Assembly (NCBI GenBank): GCA_035327525.1
Contig: DAOLDC010000006.1
Location: 1-31,229 of the forward strand
Direction of reading: 5' to 3'
DNA: 31,229 nt
Source of the DNA: JAKLEX01 sp035327525
Lineage (GTDB): Bacteria > Patescibacteriota > Minisyncoccia > Phycocordibacterales > JAACPR01
Shown: in pieces, positions 7,246 through 14,774 of the stretch
How positions within the stretch are numbered: position 1 is the first letter of the stretch
Layout of the letters: each line of letters opens with the position of its first letter
Program-made: the position numbers and the translations under genes
Notes under the pieces: model-generated
The model's database searches: none
Seen by the model: the letters and a program-made list of their open reading frames with translations, nothing else
Told to the model about the DNA's origin: nothing

Positions 7246-7267
7246 TTATCAAAATATTTTTTGATAA
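7246..7267 (-). terminator. Weak AT-rich hairpin after dnaN
   Basis: TTATCAAAA (7246-7254) and TTTTGATAA (7259-7267) form a 9-bp stem with a four-base loop. On the - strand it is followed by an A/T-rich tract. It could be a weak terminator or attenuator between dnaN and the next gene. The arms also resemble degenerate DnaA boxes. Confidence 0.35.
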
Positions 7268-7274
7268 GCAAATT

Positions 7275-8384
7275 TTATCGACCGACATTTATATTACTTA
7301 CAAGATACAAAAAACTTTTATCATTTGATCCTTGAATAATCATTGGTCTATCGAAACCATTAAACTTTAGATCTACAGAATCTGATTTTATAGATGAAAA
7401 ACAATCAATAATATATTTACTATTGAATGCTATTTTTATATTTTCACCAGTAATTTTTGATTTCAAAATATTTTTTGTTTCACCAACGCCATTTGCATTC
7501 GAGTTTATTTCAAAAATCCCATCCTCAGGAAAAATAGAAAAAATAACTTGATTAAATTTATCAGTAAAAACATTAGAAATTTTTAATGCTTGAGACAAAT
7601 CCTCTTTCAAAACAGTCACTACTGTTTTTGTTTCTTTTGGTAAAATTTGTCCGTAATCTGGAAAATTACCCTCTACAATTCTAGAAATAATAGTCAAATT
7701 TTCTGTGCAAATTATCAATTTATCCTCCTTGAAATAAAGAGTAATTTCTTCGTCAATATCATCTAGTATTCTAACTATTTCTACAACATTCTTGTATGGA
7801 ATCAATATATTTTCAAAATTTTCACTATTTTTTACAGAAATTCTTTTTTCAGCCAATCGAAATGAATCAGTCGCAACAAAAACCAGGTCACCGTCATCAT
7901 GATACGCATAAACGCTCGAAAGCTCTGGTTTTATGCTTGATATAGCAGTACTGTACCAAACAGATGATAATCCTTTTGTAATGTCACCAGAGTTGATTTT
8001 GAAGCTTTTAGACGACTTATCATCTGATATTATTGGAAAGTCATCAATCGGTTGAGTATTGATTGTTGTGTCAGTTGACTCGCTTGTGATATGTAAATTA
8101 TTTCCATCAATATCAAACTCTATTTTTGAATCACTTTTTGGTAAATTTAATATAAATGAGTTTAGTGTAGACGCTGGAACCAGAATAGACTTGCTTTCAC
8201 CGCCTTTTATTCTTACAGAAACAGAAATACTTAGATCAAGATTTGTTGATTTGATATTTAACACGTCATTAGAAAATTCAAATAACAAGCATGACAAAGC
8301 CGGTAATGTAGAATTCTTTGTTGCGATTTTTTCTGCCTTACTTATTGCCGCAACTATTTTTTCTTTATTAACTTCTAATTTCAT
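7275..8384 (-). CDS. dnaN: DNA polymerase III beta sliding clamp
   Basis: The ring-shaped processivity clamp that tethers the replicative polymerase. The 369-residue length fits the family. The start MKLEVNKEKIVAAISKAEKI is typical of the first clamp domain. The middle has the usual interdomain features (SSVWYSTAISSIKPELSSVY and FVATDSFRLAEKRI, around residues 140-185), and the end has FNGFDRPMIIQGSNDKSFLYLVSNI. Its position just downstream of dnaA in the same direction is the standard origin arrangement. The gene lies beyond the oriC candidate, with a -10 at 8442-8437 and DnaA boxes in its leader, which suggests control by DnaA. No Shine-Dalgarno precedes the ATG. Confidence 0.96.
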   Translation of the reverse strand: MKLEVNKEKIVAAISKAEKIATKNSTLPALSCLLFEFSNDVLNIKSTNLDLSISVSVRIKGGESKSILVPASTLNSFILNLPKSDSKIEFDIDGNNLHITSESTDTTINTQPIDDFPIISDDKSSKSFKINSGDITKGLSSVWYSTAISSIKPELSSVYAYHDDGDLVFVATDSFRLAEKRISVKNSENFENILIPYKNVVEIVRILDDIDEEITLYFKEDKLIICTENLTIISRIVEGNFPDYGQILPKETKTVVTVLKEDLSQALKISNVFTDKFNQVIFSIFPEDGIFEINSNANGVGETKNILKSKITGENIKIAFNSKYIIDCFSSIKSDSVDLKFNGFDRPMIIQGSNDKSFLYLVSNINVGR

Positions 8385-8620
8385 TTTAAATTAAATTATT
8401 TATTATTATTAAGGCTGTGGATATGTTGATAAGTCGATTATACTCTTTGTTTTTATAATTGATTTGCGTTTTTTGAAAATGATAAGTTGTGGATTAATTC
8501 CTGATAAAAACTTTTTTTGTTGATAACTTTTTTAAAATATTTTTTTATCAAAACTTATCAGGTATTTTTCAACAATCTTATTCTCGCTTATCAACAACTT
8601 TTCCAGACCCGTTGAGATGG
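8385..8620. other. Candidate chromosomal replication origin (oriC)
   Basis: The 236-bp dnaA-dnaN gap has several near-matches to the DnaA box TTATNCACA, none perfect. On the + strand they read TGTGGATAT 8416-8424, TGTTGATAA 8424-8432, TGTGGATTA 8488-8496 and TGTTGATAA 8518-8526; in the opposite direction they are TTATCAAAA 8545-8553, TTATCAGGT 8555-8563 and TTATCAACA 8588-8596. A very AT-rich stretch at 8527-8555 could be the unwinding element. Location beside dnaA and the rpmH-rnpA-yidC set supports the call. A further box lies at 10057-10065 between dnaA and rpmH. Confidence 0.75.
8437..8442 (-). promoter_or_regulatory. -10 element of dnaN inside oriC
   Basis: The - strand reads TATAAT at 8442-8437. 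The expected transcription start, near 8430, falls inside two overlapping DnaA-box-like sites (8416-8432), giving a leader of about 45 nt. DnaA binding there would interfere with this promoter. No convincing -35 is seen. Confidence 0.4.
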
Positions 8621-8642
8621 TTACAACATTGAACGGATCTGG
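8603..8642 (-). other. Long-loop hairpin across the dnaA stop codon
   Basis: CCAGACCCGTT (8603-8613) and AACGGATCTGG (8632-8642) are inverted repeats with one mismatch that becomes a U-G wobble in - strand RNA, so an 11-bp stem can form. The dnaA stop lies in the loop. No T-run follows, so it is a poor intrinsic terminator. It may mark the edge of the origin or stabilise the dnaA mRNA end. Confidence 0.35.
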
Positions 8643-9973
8643 TTAATTTGTTGAGATAGAGTGTTGTCGATTTTTATATCGTTTTTTATTTTTTCACAAG
8701 AATGGATTACGGTAGTGTGATCTCTTCCACCTAATTTCTCTCCAATTGTTGGATAAGAAATATTGAAGTCTTCCCTCAAGATGTACATTATTATTTGTCT
8801 TGGTTTTACTACTTCTTTTTTTCTTGTTTTGTCACAAATACTTTTTTCATCAATATTGAAGAAATCTGAAATTATTTTTATTAATTCATTAACAGAAACC
8901 ATTTTTTTTGGTTTTGCTGAATTTTTTACCAAATCTTTTATCTCATTAAATGACAAAGACTTCCCTTTTAGTTGTGTTTGGCAAATAATCGAATTCAATG
9001 CTCCTTCTATTTCTCTAATATTTCCATCAACTGATTTTGCGATAAAATCATAAGTTTCTTTGTCTAATCTAATATTGTTTTTTTCTGCTTTTGATCGAAG
9101 TATTGCAACTCTTGATTCGTGATCGGGTGGAGCTATATCGACCATCATTCCCTGATTAAATCTGGATTTCAAACGTTCTTCCAATCCAGGAATAAAATTT
9201 GGGTGTTTATCAGATGAAAAGATAATTTGTTTGTTATTGTCGTATAAAGTATTAAATAAGTGAAAAAGTTCTTCCTGAGTTCTATCTTTTCCTGACAAAA
9301 ATTGTATATCGTCCATTATCAAAACATCATATTTTCTATACTTGTCTTTGAAATTTCCAACTTTGTTTGTTTGTACTGAATTAACATATTCAGTTGTGAA
9401 TTTTTCTGATGTTAAATAAAAAACTTTTTTCTCTGGTGAAATATTTTTTACTGTATTACCAACAGCTTGTAACAAATGAGTTTTTCCATTACCAGTATTT
9501 CCATATATAAAAAGTGGATTATAAACAATTCCTGGTTGTCTAATAACAGCTTGTGATGCTGCATGAGCAAGCTCATTAAAGTTTCCTATTATAAAATTAT
9601 CAAATGTGTATCGCGGATTGAGATTGTCTTCTTTGTTTATATAGTAATCAGCTAGTGGGAGTTTGTTGCTCTGTTCCGTGTTTCTAATTATTATCGGAGT
9701 TTTTTTTGCTTTATCGTTTTTGCTAACAACAAATTCGATTGCACGAATTTCTTCTGATATATCACGAAGAACTTTTAGTATATCTTTGTGAAACTTACTG
9801 TTTAGCCAATCTCTAACAAAACTGTTTGGAACACCCATCTGAACAACACCATCATCAATTTTTATCAAAAAAGTATCTTTGAACCAGGTATTAAAGTTTG
9901 CTTTGGAAACCTGTTTCTCAAGATTCTCTAGAGCTTGGTCCCAAATGTTTTTTGTTTCTGATTGTAAAGACAT
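8621..9973 (-). CDS. dnaA: Chromosomal replication initiator DnaA
   Basis: DnaA binds boxes at oriC and melts the DNA to start replication. With the ATG at 9973 it has 450 residues. Domain I is at about 8-85 (IWDQALENLEKQVSKANFNTW). The AAA+ domain has Walker A GNTGNGKT at 158-165 and Walker B in YDVLIMDDIQFLSGK. The C-terminal DNA-binding domain IV contains the signature GGRDHTTVIHSCEKI. An upstream TTG at 9988 would add five residues (MNLNN). I prefer the ATG because domain I usually begins at once, although the -10 at 10002-9997 is close enough that the TTG cannot be excluded. The gene is divergent from rpmH and followed by oriC and dnaN. Confidence 0.97.
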   Translation of the reverse strand: MSLQSETKNIWDQALENLEKQVSKANFNTWFKDTFLIKIDDGVVQMGVPNSFVRDWLNSKFHKDILKVLRDISEEIRAIEFVVSKNDKAKKTPIIIRNTEQSNKLPLADYYINKEDNLNPRYTFDNFIIGNFNELAHAASQAVIRQPGIVYNPLFIYGNTGNGKTHLLQAVGNTVKNISPEKKVFYLTSEKFTTEYVNSVQTNKVGNFKDKYRKYDVLIMDDIQFLSGKDRTQEELFHLFNTLYDNNKQIIFSSDKHPNFIPGLEERLKSRFNQGMMVDIAPPDHESRVAILRSKAEKNNIRLDKETYDFIAKSVDGNIREIEGALNSIICQTQLKGKSLSFNEIKDLVKNSAKPKKMVSVNELIKIISDFFNIDEKSICDKTRKKEVVKPRQIIMYILREDFNISYPTIGEKLGGRDHTTVIHSCEKIKNDIKIDNTLSQQINQIRSML

Positions 9974-9996
9974 ATTATTTAAATTCAACAGTTGTT

Positions 9997-10002
9997 ATTA
10001 TA
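9997..10002 (-). promoter_or_regulatory. -10 element of dnaA
   Basis: The - strand reads TATAAT at 10002-9997. It lies 23 nt before the preferred ATG (9973) and 8 nt before an alternative TTG. The -35 region is not distinct. A DnaA-box-like site at 10057-10065 lies upstream. Confidence 0.45.
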
Positions 10003-10056
10003 TACCTGAATTCAGATTAAAGAACTTGCTGAAAATTACATTTTATGTTAAAAACA

Positions 10057-10065
10057 TGTTGATAA
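10057..10065. promoter_or_regulatory. DnaA-box-like site between dnaA and rpmH
   Basis: TGTTGATAA, identical to the sites at 8424-8432 and 8518-8526 within oriC, lies between the divergent dnaA and rpmH promoters. It could let DnaA adjust either promoter. Confidence 0.45.
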
Positions 10066-10067
10066 GC

Positions 10068-10076
10068 TGTTAATAA
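10068..10076 (+). promoter_or_regulatory. Possible extended -10 of the rpmH operon
   Basis: TG, one base, then TAATAA (10071-10076) ends 5 nt before the rpmH ATG. This would again give a leaderless mRNA. The hexamer is an imperfect match, so the call is tentative. Confidence 0.35.
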
Positions 10077-10081
10077 AAATT

Positions 10082-10216
10082 ATGTCAATCACATACCAAC
10101 CAAAAAAAAGAAAAAGATCAAGAACTCATGGATATTTAGTTAGAAGTCGAACAAAAGGCGGAAAAAGAGTTTTGAAAAGTAGAAGACAAAAAGGAAGAAA
10201 AAAGCTTTCTGTCTAA
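10082..10216 (+). CDS. rpmH: 50S ribosomal protein L34
   Basis: A 44-residue, very basic protein whose sequence begins MSITYQPKKRKRSRTHGY and continues with RSRTKGGKRVLKSRRQKGRKKL. This matches L34, in which the usual T-Y-Q-P-K/S-K-R-K-R-x-R-x-H-G-F start and the R-R-x-K-G-R-K-x-L end are conserved. It is a component of the large ribosomal subunit. The gene sits in its universal place, divergent from dnaA and three bases ahead of rnpA, with yidC after that. There is no Shine-Dalgarno. Confidence 0.95.
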   Translation: MSITYQPKKRKRSRTHGYLVRSRTKGGKRVLKSRRQKGRKKLSV

Positions 10217-10219
10217 ATA

Positions 10220-10537
10220 ATGCTTAACAAAAAAAATCGTTTATCTACGGCTATAATAAAGGATATTTTCGACTCTAGAACAAAAAATTCTAGTTCCGAT
10301 TTTTTTTATGTTAAAAAAAGACCAAATGACCTAGGTTTGTATAGATTCTCTATAATTATTGGCAAAAAAATCTACAAAACAGCAGTAAAAAGGCATCAAA
10401 CAAAGCGAAGAATAATTTCTATTATTAAAAACACAGAAAACATACCTAACTTTGATTATATTTTGACACTTCGAACAAATATATCAGAAATAAGTGACGA
10501 AAAAATCAAAAAAGACTTGGTTAAAATACTGAAATAA
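10220..10537 (+). CDS. rnpA: Ribonuclease P protein component
   Basis: The protein subunit of RNase P, which helps the catalytic RNA process the 5' ends of tRNA precursors. It has 105 residues, near the usual 110-120. It begins MLNKKNRLST, close to the usual L-K-K-x-x-R-I/L-x start. The central RNA-binding region is RFSIIIGKKIYKTAVKRHQTKRRI. The family's RNR motif normally has Asn after the Arg; here it reads K-R-H-Q-T-K-R-R, so that Asn is replaced by His. Its identity is secure from context: three bases after rpmH and 23 before yidC. No Shine-Dalgarno is present, so translation probably re-initiates after rpmH. The RNase P RNA itself is not recognised in the window. Confidence 0.9.
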   Translation: MLNKKNRLSTAIIKDIFDSRTKNSSSDFFYVKKRPNDLGLYRFSIIIGKKIYKTAVKRHQTKRRIISIIKNTENIPNFDYILTLRTNISEISDEKIKKDLVKILK

Positions 10538-10560
10538 GGTATCATAATCCTTAATATTTT

Positions 10561-11322
10561 ATGAAAGACATATTTATAAGTTTTATAGTTCAGCCGTTCT
10601 ATAATATTTTGATTTTATTGGTTGATTTCTTTACAACCGATCTTGGTGTGGCAATTATTGTTTTGACAATTGTAATTAGAACACTCCTATATCCCCTATC
10701 AAAAAGCCAGATTAGAACCCAAATCAAGATGCAACAGATCCAGGGTCCATTGAAAGAGATTCAGAACAAGCACAAAGACAATAGAGAGGTTATGGGAAAA
10801 GAAATGTTAAAATTGTATAGAGAACACAAGGTCAACCCATTTTCCGGAATTTTTTTATTAATGATTCAACTACCTATTTTGATCGGATTATATTATGTTT
10901 TTATGAATTCTGGTTTACCAGAGATAAACAGTTCCCTAATTTATAGTTTTGTCCCAAGTCCAGACTTTATCAATACCAACTTTTTGGGAATGATTGATTT
11001 GACTAGCAAGAGTATATTGCTTGCCATTCTGGCAATGGTTACACAGTTTATTCAGATGAAAATTATTTTTCCAAAGACAGACAAAACAAAAATCGCAAGT
11101 AATAATGGTGAACTAAATACTGAAAATATGATGAAAAGCGTCCAAACCCAAATGCTTTATGTGATGCCGGTAATATTGTTGTTTATTTCCTATACATTCG
11201 GAGCTATTATTGCTTTATATATTCTGGTTGGTAATCTGTATTCTATTGGACAGGAACTTTATATAAGAAAGAACCTAAAAAAAGTAGATGTATCGAACGC
11301 AACACCCTCTATTAATAGCTAA
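10561..11322 (+). CDS. yidC: Membrane protein insertase YidC/Oxa1 family
   Basis: YidC inserts and folds inner-membrane proteins, alone or with SecYEG. At 253 residues it is the short form without the large periplasmic domain of proteobacterial YidC. About five membrane segments are visible: residues 5-24, 27-46 (LGVAIIVLTIVIRTLLYPL, including the conserved hydrophilic-groove arginine at 40), a segment around FSGIFLLMIQLPILIGLYYVF, one around SILLAILAMVTQFIQM, and one around MLYVMPVILLFISYTFGAIIALYI. The cytoplasmic hairpin (about 50-95) is charged, with QGPLKEIQNKHKDNREVMGKEM. It ends the rpmH-rnpA-yidC operon and converges with the secretion cluster, leaving an 18-nt gap. Confidence 0.95.
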   Translation: MKDIFISFIVQPFYNILILLVDFFTTDLGVAIIVLTIVIRTLLYPLSKSQIRTQIKMQQIQGPLKEIQNKHKDNREVMGKEMLKLYREHKVNPFSGIFLLMIQLPILIGLYYVFMNSGLPEINSSLIYSFVPSPDFINTNFLGMIDLTSKSILLAILAMVTQFIQMKIIFPKTDKTKIASNNGELNTENMMKSVQTQMLYVMPVILLFISYTFGAIIALYILVGNLYSIGQELYIRKNLKKVDVSNATPSINS

Positions 11323-11340
11323 ATGATATCTAAAACGAGA

Positions 11341-12660
11341 CTATTCTAGATTTAGGCTCCATAGTGTCAAATCTGATTTATTCATGAAAACAATGTAATT
11401 CTCGGACTCTGATAATTTGGGTTCGATAATGTCCAATACTACAGGAAAATCTGCTATTCTAACGACCGTATTCGCCGCTGTATCTATTTTGTACATTGAG
11501 TCTTCAAATGACACTATTCCCTGATACCATTCATCTGGAAGTGTTCCGTAGAGGCTTTTGGGCTGTGCGCAATATATTATGTTCGTATTTTTTTTACTCC
11601 AAACACATTTTTCTGGCAATGTGCTAAGGGTTATTAGAGAACTTTCTCTTGTTTCGGTATTATACAAAAAATTAAACAACGAGTTACCAGCAATTTGAGA
11701 ATACAATATCACTGTTCCGTTTGAATTTGCTTTTGTGGTTAATCCAGATACTTCCGAAATAAGTCTATTCAATTGTCCGCCAGTTGGTGCGAGACTGAAT
11801 GATATTCCCTGTGCCAAACCAGAAGCTTTTGTTGTTAATAATATGTTTCTATTGTTCCATTCTGACACCAGTTCAGTGATTGATTGATCTAATACAATTC
11901 TCTGGTTCTGTGGAGATGTTGCATCAAAAATATATCCCTTACCACTTTTTGTATAAAAGAAGGAATTTGATGTTGGAGATTTTGTGATTGAATCAATATC
12001 TTTTGTCAAAAATATACCTTTTAGTTCTGCCAAGTCATCATCTTTTACAATATCGTCGTCGGATTCAGTACCTTCTTCGCTTTCAGAATTTTTTTGATCA
12101 TCTTCTGGAATTACTTTTTTTATAATATTTGCTACAAAAGTTTCTATAGAATTATCTTGACTCAAATATCTCAACACAACACCATTGCCGTTATTAAAAA
12201 ATGTTGCTTCCTGAATTTTTGGTATAGTTGTGTTCGTTATTCTGTTTGTAAATAGGTCTTTTGATGATGCTTCAAAAACGTTTCCAGTTGATTTTTCTAT
12301 AAATCTAAAATTTGTTTTTATTTCTTCTATTTTTTCTTGCTCTTTTTCTTTGTCCTCTTCTTGAATTGTTATAACTTCATCATATAAATAAAAGCCAGCA
12401 ATCGAATTGTTTGTGATTCTTCTAAGTTTAAATGACTTTGGATCCAAATTTGATAATTCTGGTGCCGCAACTTGTTGGCCATTATTATTTTCTTGCTCAC
12501 CCTGATTTCCTAGAGGAAAAACATTTATACTTGGACGACCAATATTTCCAACCGGTCCAACAACCGACTGACTACTCGTAAATAAAATCATGTATAGAAC
12601 AAAAAACCCCGCCAATACCGCCGCTACTATTAATATTATTATTGCTGTTTTTTTTGTCAT
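11341..12660 (-). CDS. Membrane-anchored beta-propeller-like protein of the secretion cluster
   Basis: This 439-residue protein has one N-terminal membrane anchor (AIIILIVAAVLAGFFVLYMILF, about 6-27) and a large extracytoplasmic part. After a proline/glutamine-rich linker, the sequence shows repeated strand motifs with phrases such as FYTKSGKGYIFDA, VILYSQI, VWSKKNTNIIYCAQ and YIVFMNKSDLTLWSLNLE. This is the pattern of WD40/TolB-like propeller blades. An acidic low-complexity stretch lies near residues 190-215. I do not know a specific function; a scaffold or sensor on the outer face is plausible. It is the last gene of the cluster and starts three bases after the pilin-like gene with no Shine-Dalgarno, so it is likely coupled to it. 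Confidence 0.75.
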   Translation of the reverse strand: MTKKTAIIILIVAAVLAGFFVLYMILFTSSQSVVGPVGNIGRPSINVFPLGNQGEQENNNGQQVAAPELSNLDPKSFKLRRITNNSIAGFYLYDEVITIQEEDKEKEQEKIEEIKTNFRFIEKSTGNVFEASSKDLFTNRITNTTIPKIQEATFFNNGNGVVLRYLSQDNSIETFVANIIKKVIPEDDQKNSESEEGTESDDDIVKDDDLAELKGIFLTKDIDSITKSPTSNSFFYTKSGKGYIFDATSPQNQRIVLDQSITELVSEWNNRNILLTTKASGLAQGISFSLAPTGGQLNRLISEVSGLTTKANSNGTVILYSQIAGNSLFNFLYNTETRESSLITLSTLPEKCVWSKKNTNIIYCAQPKSLYGTLPDEWYQGIVSFEDSMYKIDTAANTVVRIADFPVVLDIIEPKLSESENYIVFMNKSDLTLWSLNLE

Positions 12661-12663
12661 GAT

Positions 12664-13683
12664 TTAATTATTAAATGCTCGCGGCAAAAATATTGGTGGA
12701 AGAATGTATGGTCCTACTCCAGTATTTTCTTGTTGTGGAATTGTGGCTAACCAATTTGAACTTATGTTTCTATTTTGATTCAACACAAGAACAGATGTTC
12801 CCACACCACCATAACTTATATTTACGAAACTATTTATTATTGGATCATTGTAAACTGCGGGATCTAAACCACTTGGTGGTACCACCAAGTTTGGGTCATA
12901 TGGTGCGCTAGCAGATGATTGCGCAGCGTTTTGATTTATTGTTTGTTGATTTAAGTTAACATTTGGATCTACAAAGTTACCAGAGCTTCCCGAGCCTCTT
13001 ATGGGCGCTGTTGTATCATTAGTGATAGCAACATTATTATTATTTGCATTAGAATTCCCCGTCAAAATATTTCTATTTTCAGTATTTCTATTTAATCTAT
13101 TACTAAAAGATCCATCCAGTATCTGACTATTGATTGTTTGTAGAAGTAGCCATGATGTTAGAGCCAGTAGCAGACCAGCTATAGCCGACTGTACTTTTGT
13201 TTTTCCCTCCTGCTTGCCAAAGACGGCATCAGTTGTCATGTACTGAATCCCGCCAATTACAATAAACAATATTGCCAGAACAATGGTGATAACTATTCCC
13301 CAGTTAAATAATACTTGAACAAAAAAGTTGAAGCTCGTATTGTCTTCAGGAAAAATCCCATCACCAGATAATGGGATGTAATCGTTATTACCACCACGGT
13401 TTGTGGCGCTGGAGTTATTTACGGTTTGACCAGTTGTTGTGTTTGTCTGTGTCGACTGTGGCATTGGGCCGACAAAATCCTGTCCTTGCTGTGGCATTGG
13501 GCCGACAAAATCTGGGTCACCCACTAATGGATTTGTCTGCGTTGTCTGTGCCAAATTATAATTAGAAACATCGCTTGCAAAAAAGTTTTGATTTGATTTT
13601 ACAAATCCAACCATGATCAAAAATAACATTCCAACACATGCCGACCATATTAGTATTTTGTTTTTTAGTATTTTATCTTTCAT
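12664..13683 (-). CDS. VirB2/TrbC-like two-helix pilin candidate
   Basis: The 339-residue protein has an N-terminal hydrophobic signal or anchor (about 10-27). Its core is a pair of membrane helices: GIVITIVLAILFIVIGGIQYM at 129-149 and SAIAGLLLALTSWLLLQTI at 166-184, joined by a short basic loop with GKQEGKTKV. This helix-loop-helix with the G-G-x-x-Y-M motif is the signature of T4SS pilin-type proteins in Patescibacteria and of VirB2/TrbC pilins. Unusually long low-complexity Asn/Gln/Ser/Pro regions flank it (about 40-110 and 195-339). Residues in 57-75 contain DFVGPMPQ twice, from a 24-bp DNA duplication. No cleavage site can be assigned. It is 12 nt after the upstream gene. Confidence 0.75.
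   Translation of the reverse strand: MKDKILKNKILIWSACVGMLFLIMVGFVKSNQNFFASDVSNYNLAQTTQTNPLVGDPDFVGPMPQQGQDFVGPMPQSTQTNTTTGQTVNNSSATNRGGNNDYIPLSGDGIFPEDNTSFNFFVQVLFNWGIVITIVLAILFIVIGGIQYMTTDAVFGKQEGKTKVQSAIAGLLLALTSWLLLQTINSQILDGSFSNRLNRNTENRNILTGNSNANNNNVAITNDTTAPIRGSGSSGNFVDPNVNLNQQTINQNAAQSSASAPYDPNLVVPPSGLDPAVYNDPIINSFVNISYGGVGTSVLVLNQNRNISSNWLATIPQQENTGVGPYILPPIFLPRAFNN
13456..13512. repeat. 24-bp direct repeat inside the pilin-like gene
   Basis: Bases 13456-13479 and 13489-13512 are identical and offset by 33 bp (11 codons), so the frame is kept. Each copy encodes DFVGPMPQ in the mature extracytoplasmic N-terminal region. It looks like a recent in-frame tandem duplication. Confidence 0.9.
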
Positions 13684-13695
13684 GTTTTTGGTATT

Positions 13696-14697
13696 TTATC
13701 TATTTTCTAGAAAAGTCATAACAAAATTATTTGATGAAAACTGATTCAATTTTGCTGGATTATAAATTCTAGCAGATATGTTTATTTGACCCGGTTTGTC
13801 ATCCACTCGTCGAAAAGTTATTAAATCGTTTTTTAAAGCATCATTTTTTTTGCTATTTAACACCCACTCATTGGTCAAAGAATTCATAGAATTTCTATCA
13901 AAAAAATATTTTTCTGCTTTTATTTGTATTTCTTTCGAAAACAAAATTATTTCATCTGTCATTGCTCTCTCAAGAATTGTACCAAACAATGGACTTTCTT
14001 CATAAAATACTATTTTTGGATTTGTAAAACCAAAAATTCTAGATGTTGAAACTGATTCGGTTGAATTTATTGGACTTGCTTCTAGTGTTACATGAACTGG
14101 CCGACTAATAATGTCATTGATATAAAAATAAACATCTTTTCCTGGACCAGAGTTTGCTAGATCATTTCTATCTCCAATTTTCCAATTGAAAACTATTTGT
14201 GAGTTTGGAATTCTTGTTCCATTTGCATTGAAAAATTCCGGAACAGCAATAAATCTGTAATTCGACTGGTTAGAAGCTAGCGCTTTTCCTTTGTAAAATG
14301 GTGGAACATAAGTATCCGCCTCGGCCAATATATCCAAATTAAATGGTTTTATGGAAATGGTTTTTTCTATAGAACCACCGTCCTGAAGCGTAACCACTGC
14401 TCTAATATTGTTTGTTGATCCAATACCGCCAATTTTTATGGATGTATGAGTCATTCCTATTCCGTCTCCCTGCGATACGCCATTTAGAAACCACCTAATG
14501 TTTTGTTTTTTTAGGTCTATTTGGTAACTGACTACACTGACACCTACAGTTTGATTTGGTGAAGGATTTCTAGTGTCTGTGTTTATTGAAAATTGCTCAG
14601 TTGCACTAAAACCTGGTATTTGAGAATTTAATTCTACAGGATTAACCAAAAAGGCTATTGTTAGTATTGATAGTATAAAAAAATCTTTTAATCTCAT
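13696..14697 (-). CDS. Secreted Ig-like protein of the secretion cluster
   Basis: A 333-residue exported protein. The signal peptide covers about residues 1-26 (MRLKDFFILSILTIAFLVNPVELNS). The rest has no membrane segment and a beta-rich look. Early in the mature chain is a segment typical of Ig-like or bacterial Big domains (TRNPSPNQTVGVSVVSYQI, WFLNGVSQGDG, IRAVVTLQDGGSIEKTISI), with further repeats of this style (VFNWKIGD, KDVYFYINDI, HVTLEASPI). Function is unknown; it probably lies on the cell surface as a part of, or partner for, the pilus-like machine. It has its own extended -10, TGATACAAT, exactly 7 nt before the ATG, so this and the two downstream genes can be expressed separately from the rest. 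Confidence 0.75.
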   Translation of the reverse strand: MRLKDFFILSILTIAFLVNPVELNSQIPGFSATEQFSINTDTRNPSPNQTVGVSVVSYQIDLKKQNIRWFLNGVSQGDGIGMTHTSIKIGGIGSTNNIRAVVTLQDGGSIEKTISIKPFNLDILAEADTYVPPFYKGKALASNQSNYRFIAVPEFFNANGTRIPNSQIVFNWKIGDRNDLANSGPGKDVYFYINDIISRPVHVTLEASPINSTESVSTSRIFGFTNPKIVFYEESPLFGTILERAMTDEIILFSKEIQIKAEKYFFDRNSMNSLTNEWVLNSKKNDALKNDLITFRRVDDKPGQINISARIYNPAKLNQFSSNNFVMTFLENR

Positions 14698-14704
14698 GTC
14701 TTTA

Positions 14705-14713
14705 ATTGTATCA
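14705..14713 (-). promoter_or_regulatory. Internal extended -10 promoter in the secretion cluster
   Basis: The - strand reads TGATACAAT at 14713-14705, ending 7 nt before the ATG at 14697 (leaderless arrangement). Part of it (TGTATCAGA, 14707-14715) is repeated in inverted form at 14759-14767. The same nine bases form both halves of the divergent promoter at 23148-23171. Confidence 0.55.
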
Positions 14714-14774
14714 GATTAGTATTATTTGAAAACATAATTATGCAACTAATATTTTTTGTCTGATACATGAACCA

